This document shows, one piece after another, positions 58,778-64,000 of a stretch of DNA of 64,000 nucleotides; within the stretch, counting starts at the first letter, position 1, and each line of letters opens with the position of its first letter. Source of the DNA: Umbelopsis ramanniana AG (Eukaryota; Mucoromycota; Umbelopsidomycetes; Umbelopsidales; Umbelopsidaceae); contig NW_026252128.1 in the NCBI RefSeq assembly GCF_025399195.1, positions 1-64,000 on the forward strand. The letters are read 5' to 3'. The notes beneath the pieces are model-generated. The model had not been told where the DNA came from. It saw only the letters and a program-made list of their open reading frames with translations, and searched no databases. Made by a program: the position numbers and the translations under genes.

Positions 58778-59830
58778 ATGTGGGATGTCTTACCAACCGA
58801 ACTCTGCGGAAAGGTTCTGACCTACGTCAGCCTGCATGATCTCTTTACCGTACGAGCCGTATCTTGGCGATGGCGGAACCTAGCCGAACGACAGACGTTC
58901 CATCATATTCGTGATCAAAACATGGTCAACACGGTTGAATTCGGGAATGAGAGCAGCTACATACAAGTCAAAATGTATGCCACTCAATTCGACGCCGCCA
59001 ATGGAGTCATCACCTTCGAGTGCCGTGAACAACCATCCACGGTGCTCTTGGCTACTCGTCGATCAGGGGTGATTTTACCTGTGCACCCAAAATTCATGAC
59101 CATCCACTTTGATGGATGGACGTCTGGTAGCATGCCAACAACTCCCCCTGAACAACTCTCAGAGAAAGAAAAGGAACGCTATAGACTTCATTCAACGTAT
59201 AATTATGCCCAAGAAAGGGCTTTGGAACTTCCCAGCTGGGATAAGGCCGGCTCACACTTGGTGGGCGATCATGATCACATTCTGTCATTTGCATACTTGC
59301 AGTCACAATCTTATCACACTATCATCTCCTCATATGCTACTTTCCACTGGCTCAAGGTGTCCCTCTCCTGGCTGGCAGCTGGCCTGGCAGGTGGCGTTTC
59401 GCAAACTCCCTTGGACCAAATTTTTGCCGCACGCTACAGTTTACTCTCCGGTCAACTGGCGAAACAAGGCTGCTTCAAGTACGATGCTACTTCCGAGCCT
59501 GTACTACGGTATATTATGAATGACGAGAAGCAGACTTTTTGTGACCTCGTAGAATATATCCGAACCCACGACATGGAAACGCGGTTGTCTCGGTTACAGC
59601 ATGCTCTACCTGCTGTTGGCGTTGATTATCGCATGATCTGGAAATACCCCTTCGCTAAGGCCTTTGTGACCGGCCGCGCTCTCCTTCTAAGTGAAGACGA
59701 TGTGATAAGAGGAATAGAAGGAGGAGAGCAAGAGTGTAAAGCCTTGTTGCAGAGCGTGTACAAGCGAAGAAACTGCGAAAGAGTTATTCGTGAACAACAA
59801 CAACGACGTAGGAGTGTGATTCAAACTTGA
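58778..59830 (+). CDS. F-box protein, single exon
   Basis: An intronless 350-aa frame. The F-box is at the very N-terminus (DVLPTELCGKVLTYVSLHDLFTVRAVSWRWRNLAE), so it should bind Skp1 in an SCF ubiquitin ligase. The remainder has no WD, LRR or kelch repeats. It contains a folded-looking middle (SYIQVKMYATQFDAANGVITFE) and an Arg/Gln-rich helical end (RVIREQQQRRRS). The substrate-binding mode is unknown. It is convergent with the F-box/kelch gene. Confidence 0.85.
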   Translation: MWDVLPTELCGKVLTYVSLHDLFTVRAVSWRWRNLAERQTFHHIRDQNMVNTVEFGNESSYIQVKMYATQFDAANGVITFECREQPSTVLLATRRSGVILPVHPKFMTIHFDGWTSGSMPTTPPEQLSEKEKERYRLHSTYNYAQERALELPSWDKAGSHLVGDHDHILSFAYLQSQSYHTIISSYATFHWLKVSLSWLAAGLAGGVSQTPLDQIFAARYSLLSGQLAKQGCFKYDATSEPVLRYIMNDEKQTFCDLVEYIRTHDMETRLSRLQHALPAVGVDYRMIWKYPFAKAFVTGRALLLSEDDVIRGIEGGEQECKALLQSVYKRRNCERVIREQQQRRRSVIQT

Positions 59831-60129
59831 ATCCTTCTAAACATGATACCCCTGTTTCTGACCTTCCATTTCATTGCAAACGTACTTCGAGCTCTTAATA
59901 ATACCGAATTTTCAAAACGATGGGAAAATTGTCCTTTTTTTGTTTGAGGGTGTCTGGCTATTGGCCGATATAACAAACCGCAGGTTTGTAATGCTTTTAC
60001 TTTATATTTCAATACATTATTGAAGGGGTCAAGATGATGTACCAAAATATTGACTATTGCTGGTAATGCTGAGTATGATTAAACAATTGGGGGGGGGTGG
60101 GGTTTACTTCTAAATTATTGCACATAAAT
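59831..60129. other. convergent 3' flanks
   Basis: AT-rich, with a G run at 60090-60102. No gene is seen. Confidence 0.5.
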
Positions 60130-62465
60130 TCAAGTATTGAGTAATAGTAACATACAAAATGATTCGAGGGAGTATTTTCGAGTGTCTTTGCCATACCAGC
60201 CGTCAGACGCTGTTGAATCACCACTTGTCAGTGCCAGTCCACCTGAGCCTGTGCGATGACTATGTCCACTTCCTGAAGAGGCTCTGTGTTCGTCACTGCT
60301 GTTATGGTGTTCATCAGCGTCTCTTCGTCCTGATGCAGACGGTATATGTAGTGATGAGGATGCCGGAACTGATTCAGCAGCACTGGGTAGTTCCAATTGA
60401 TGTTTGTCTGTATTGCCCTGAAGATGATCGCTATCTTGATGAGCTAAATCAACTTCTTGCTTAAATATCTCTTTGACTTGCTTGGAAAGTGGATCTTGGT
60501 GAGGGTGTACTTCTGTATCCTGCTCTCCCTCGTCTTGTGGTCGCAAACGCCGACTTGGGTTAATTTTATCATTCTTATTGGTGGGTGACATGTCAATAGG
60601 TGGGTTGCTTCTTTTCACATGTGGATCTTTTTCATTAAGCTTTTGTTGTATATGGGGGGCTCCCAACCTTTCTTCGGGTTTGAGATTACCTGGCGATCGA
60701 ACCAGTCGCCCAGGCTCTGATAGAATAGGCAGCTGTTCAGCTTGCCCATCCACGTTCATTAGCGCTTGCGGAGTCGCTAGCGTACCGGATGTATGCATAT
60801 TATTCAGCGGGTTGACTGGAACTGAGAAATATGACTCTGCTGATGGTGTGTCCAATTGTTCGGGTATGGAAACATTGCTTCCACTGGACAAAAAATCCAC
60901 TTGACCGTTAGGAGTATCGAAGAGCTTTTGCTGCCCAACAACGAACACCTTCGAGGCTGAACCATTAGGAGCAATTTCAGTAGGGTATAGACCATAACTC
61001 ATATCAGCTGGATAGACAGGACCAGCTTCACTAGTTGCATCAAGGCTCGTCCAATGGTTCCATTCCGGGTCAAATATGTCAACTTGGTTGATGGAGTAAT
61101 CAAACAGCTCGTTATTGTCGTCGTCATCCTGTCGTAGTGTGTGGCCACCAAAAATGACTAACTTGTTACCTAGAGCGATCATAGCACATTGGAACCGATC
61201 CCGCGGATAGCTTCCAGTGGTAGATATGAGATAATCCGTGTCCATGGAAGGACTAGTGGAAATGGGTGAGCCAGGATCTACGTCCATAGCTTCATCTGTC
61301 CCGTACCGCTGCCTTGAGGCATGGCGTCGGGCATCGAACATTTCCGGATGTTCAAATTTGTACCAAGTGGACTTGTTAAAGTCGAATTTGTAGAGATCGT
61401 CATAAATTCGATTACATTCATTTTCGATCTGACATCCTCCAAATACGTATATGCAGTTATCGATAACTGTGGACGCATGTCCAAATCGAATATGAGGCGT
61501 CCGACTTGGTTTTGAAAATGAGATAGATATAAATGTGGTTGTTCTGTTGACATCAGATTATAGGAAAACCCTGCTTACCCAATAACATGAGGTTCTAGCC
61601 ACTCGTTTTGGACAGTATCATAGAGGAACATATCATTCTCACCTAAAAGAAGTCGAGTTAGCACCGGATATAGCCCCAAGGGTATCGTCAGAGACACTAA
61701 CCAACTGAGTGATAGCATAAACCGCCAAATATGGCAACGTAGCGGTCGTAAATGACATCGACACTATGTTCGTGTCGAGGTCGTGGTGGCGTGCCGCTGG
61801 CGTCGTCAATTAGCTTTAACTGGAAATTCCGCGTATCCAATACGTACAGAGTATTAGAAAGAGTGAATGACTGGACTTCTCTACCTCCGAACATGTAAAT
61901 CAAAGGACCAATAGCAACGGCAGTGGTTACAAAAGCCTTGATTTCAGCATTGCCTTGTATGCTGATCGAATGCCGTTTCCATATCCAATTCTTGATATCC
62001 AGCTCGAAGCAGTTGGGTTCGGCGGCCATGAATGGTAAATAGAATTTACGGCCGATGAGCACGCCACCTAGAATAATGAACAGACTTTTCTTTTAATTTT
62101 GTCGATCCAGACAAGCGACTGATTGAGTTCCTGTTCCGTACCTCTTGGATTAAAGACAGGTGGAGCATGGTCGTAGTTGAAATTTACATTGTACCAAGCA
62201 GCATTTTCAAAAGATATGGTTTTATGAATTAAGCTTGCTGATCCAGTAGATAAATAGTACAAAAGGTAAACGATATTTAATAACAGGTTCATTTCGAATG
62301 GGTTTTGTAAATTTATTTTTAAAGTACAACCGTCCATGTGGCATACTTACCGAAAGGGCGACATGTCTGTGCGAGCGAAGCCAAAGTGAACTTGTCGCAC
62401 ATTCTGATGATCTGGCGAAGAATGTCCAAATTTAGGTCCAAGATCGTGGTCGACCTGAATGCCAT
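60130..62465 (-). CDS. F-box protein with kelch-type repeats
   Basis: Minus-strand exons 62351-62465, 62142-62237, 62067 down to 61702, 61579-61642 and 60130-61504 give 671 aa. An F-box-like helix pair opens the protein (LDILRQIIRMCDKFTLASLAQTCRPF). Kelch-like strands follow: LIYMFGGREVQSFTLSNTLYVLD, RPRHEHSVDVIYDRYVAIFGG, HASTVIDNCIYVFGGCQIENECN and LGNKLVIFGGHT, each with the GG and a downstream aromatic. The C-terminal 250 residues are disordered and His/Ser-rich. It is probably an SCF substrate receptor using a beta-propeller. The end frame runs to a stop at 60130; the last dozen residues (ESFCMLLLLNT) look less typical, so a late intron is possible. It is divergent from the Zn2Cys6 gene. 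Confidence 0.82.
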
Positions 62466-62988
62466 TTTGAACAAAAAGTGCAAAAGCAATTAAAAAATGA
62501 GACAGTTTTTTAAAAAAAATGTGCAAGGGACTTTTAGAACCATAGCCTATTGTTCACCTTATATATTTATGATGTCATGTTAAAAGGCGCACATCAAAAG
62601 AAGTCCAGAGAAAGCCAAAGAAAATTCGAGCGACGCCATTGGCACTGAGGAGCCGCTTGGAAGGAAGGGTTTGTATCCCACAAAGTTTATTTTGTTCTGC
62701 TGCCAACTGTTCAGTGAGTTTATTTTGTTTGCTTCAGCCATCTTCCTCTTTTCCTATATATTTGAAGGCACTTTTTGACTCCTACCAAAAAACCCAAAGA
62801 CTCAAATACTGGATTCAGATTTCAAATATTTTTTTTTCTTCCACATAATTTTTTTTTCCTTTTTTTTTTTTTTTTAATTTTATAGCACAAACCCTGAATG
62901 TTTTTCCAATGCCGACGGCTTTCCAGTGGTGGTGACCTCAGTCTATCCATTTGTCCCGCTGATACCCTCCTCTATCGGGTTGCCTACT
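62466..62988. other. divergent promoter of F-box/kelch and Zn2Cys6 genes
   Basis: About 520 bp with a TATA-like run near 62560 (ATATATTTATG) and long poly-T tracts (62827-62835, 62849-62875). No coding signal is seen. Confidence 0.45.
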
Positions 62989-64000
62989 ATGACCAACATT
63001 CAACCTGATAATGACCTGAACTTGGAGGATAGGCGGAGGAATAAGCCATGTAAGCTATCCCTCCCACTTGTTTCTTTCTCTTTTTTCCTTCACTCAATTA
63101 TTTTTTAATGTTGCGCCAATCTAAGGTGAAAATTGTCGGGCCCATCGAAGGAAATGCGTAGTTCTTTCTGGGGATCGATGTGAGCGATGTATTAAGAATA
63201 ACACCTCTTGTATATTCCTTATCACCACCAAACCCAAAGTTGTGCAAAAAAAGTCGATTAGTCTGTCTAAGAAACGACGATTACTAACTCAAGTCTGGGA
63301 TCTCGAAGATGTGTGCGACAATCTCGAGGACCAACTAAAATCCATGGATATCCACTTTGATGCGAAGAATTATACTCCATCAATAAAGTCTGAAGAAAGA
63401 GACGAAGACGGCGACGAAACTTCTGAGGGTACGTCCAGTCAATCAAATACGCTGGTCTCATCGGAGACGGAAATGTCCCGTTACCCAAGGTCATCTTCCT
63501 GTAATTGCACACAATCCACTCCTTGCTCACATATGCAAGCGTTGTCTCCAAACTCCTCCGAATGGAATCTTACCATCAGCCGAGAACGTCAAGGGTTGCG
63601 GTTTCAAACGAGCATAAAGACAATAGAAGACATCCTTGTCTTCACCGCCGAGTCTCTCAAATACTTCTCCATCTCAAGTGACGTGCCACGGCAACCAATG
63701 TATTATAGTGACCGACGAGAGGGCCAGCTACAAGTCACGCTTAAGAGATTAGATGGCGAAGAAATAGTAGCGCAACTTATCAAGCAATCCAGACGCCAAC
63801 ATACCCCACTTAACCTAGAATCTATTCGACCCATCTTAGAGAAAGCCTACTATTCCGCCATCACTCAAAAAATTCTTCGAGCTTATTTCGAGTGCGACAA
63901 CCTTAGCTATGCTCTGGTTCACGAAAGACAGTTTTACCACCATATCGAAACGCATAGTGATTGTATGATGGTACCTGCCATGTGCGCATATATGATGGTC
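62989..64000 (+). CDS. Zn2Cys6 binuclear cluster transcription factor (partial, 3' cut by window)
   Basis: Exon 1 is 62989-63049. Exon 2 opens at 63126 and stays open to the window end, so at least 312 codons are present. The junction creates RRRNKPCENCRAHRRKC followed by CERCIKNNTSC, a C-X2-C-X6-C-X7-C-X2-C-X6-C cluster typical of Gal4-type DNA-binding domains. A coiled-coil-like helix follows (KKRRLLTQVWDLEDVCDNLEDQL, a dimerisation element), then a Ser/Glu-rich linker. The last 60 residues (YSAITQKILRAYFECDN) look like the start of a fungal regulator middle-homology region. The start was taken at the first in-frame ATG. Target genes are unknown. Confidence 0.85.

Overview
The window is nuclear DNA of a fungus. 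Genes carry many short GT-AG introns (mostly 50-110 bp) and use the standard code. Several families are fungal (Ppn1-type endopolyphosphatase, KRE9/KNH cell-wall protein, Zn2Cys6 regulator). Others are rare in Dikarya but known from animals and early-diverging fungi (TTC36, a CD2AP/CIN85-like triple-SH3 adaptor). With DIRS, Ty3/gypsy and Fanzor (eukaryotic TnpB) debris, this suggests Mucoromycota, probably Mucorales. The lineage is inferred from gene content, not proven.

Layout. 1-8.6 kb: SF3B6, a KRE9/KNH-like secreted protein, a pepsin-like protease, a 1.7-kb stretch with no assigned gene, then the triple-SH3 adaptor. 8.8-13.2 kb: a BLM/Sgs1-type RecQ helicase. 13.3-16.0 kb: TTC36 and ALG1, divergent across about 130 bp. 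16.2-25.3 kb: BAR-SH3 (Rvs167/amphiphysin-type) protein, F-box/LRR-like protein, a possible small gene, a potentially N-myristoylated methyltransferase, and a STE20-like kinase on the minus strand. 25.8-33.3 kb: a gene-poor island with a minus-strand mosaic of Ty3/gypsy pol, DIRS reverse transcriptase and Fanzor C-terminus, all broken. 33.3-43 kb: Nop12/RBM34, an Sds3/BRMS1-family protein, Bdp1 (TFIIIB) and IDI1. 43-54.2 kb: a basic unknown protein, RanGAP, a PQ-loop protein, endopolyphosphatase, a GDP-fucose-type transporter, mitochondrial uL24 and PMP3. 54.4-64 kb: an unresolved spliced gene, a class 3 lipase, a Gly-Pro-Met repeat membrane protein, two F-box proteins (one with kelch-type repeats) and a Zn2Cys6 regulator cut by the window edge.

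The genes are mostly unrelated housekeeping functions (splicing, rRNA processing, Pol III initiation, chromatin, nuclear transport, isoprenoid and N-glycan synthesis, endocytosis), as expected for a fungal chromosome arm. No biosynthetic cluster or operon-like module is evident. The least ordinary material is the transposon mosaic, the triple-SH3 adaptor, the MGNQASK methyltransferase and several very small spliced genes hidden between larger ones. Multi-exon models were joined by eye at GT-AG sites; where a model is called in frame, the exon lengths sum to a multiple of three.
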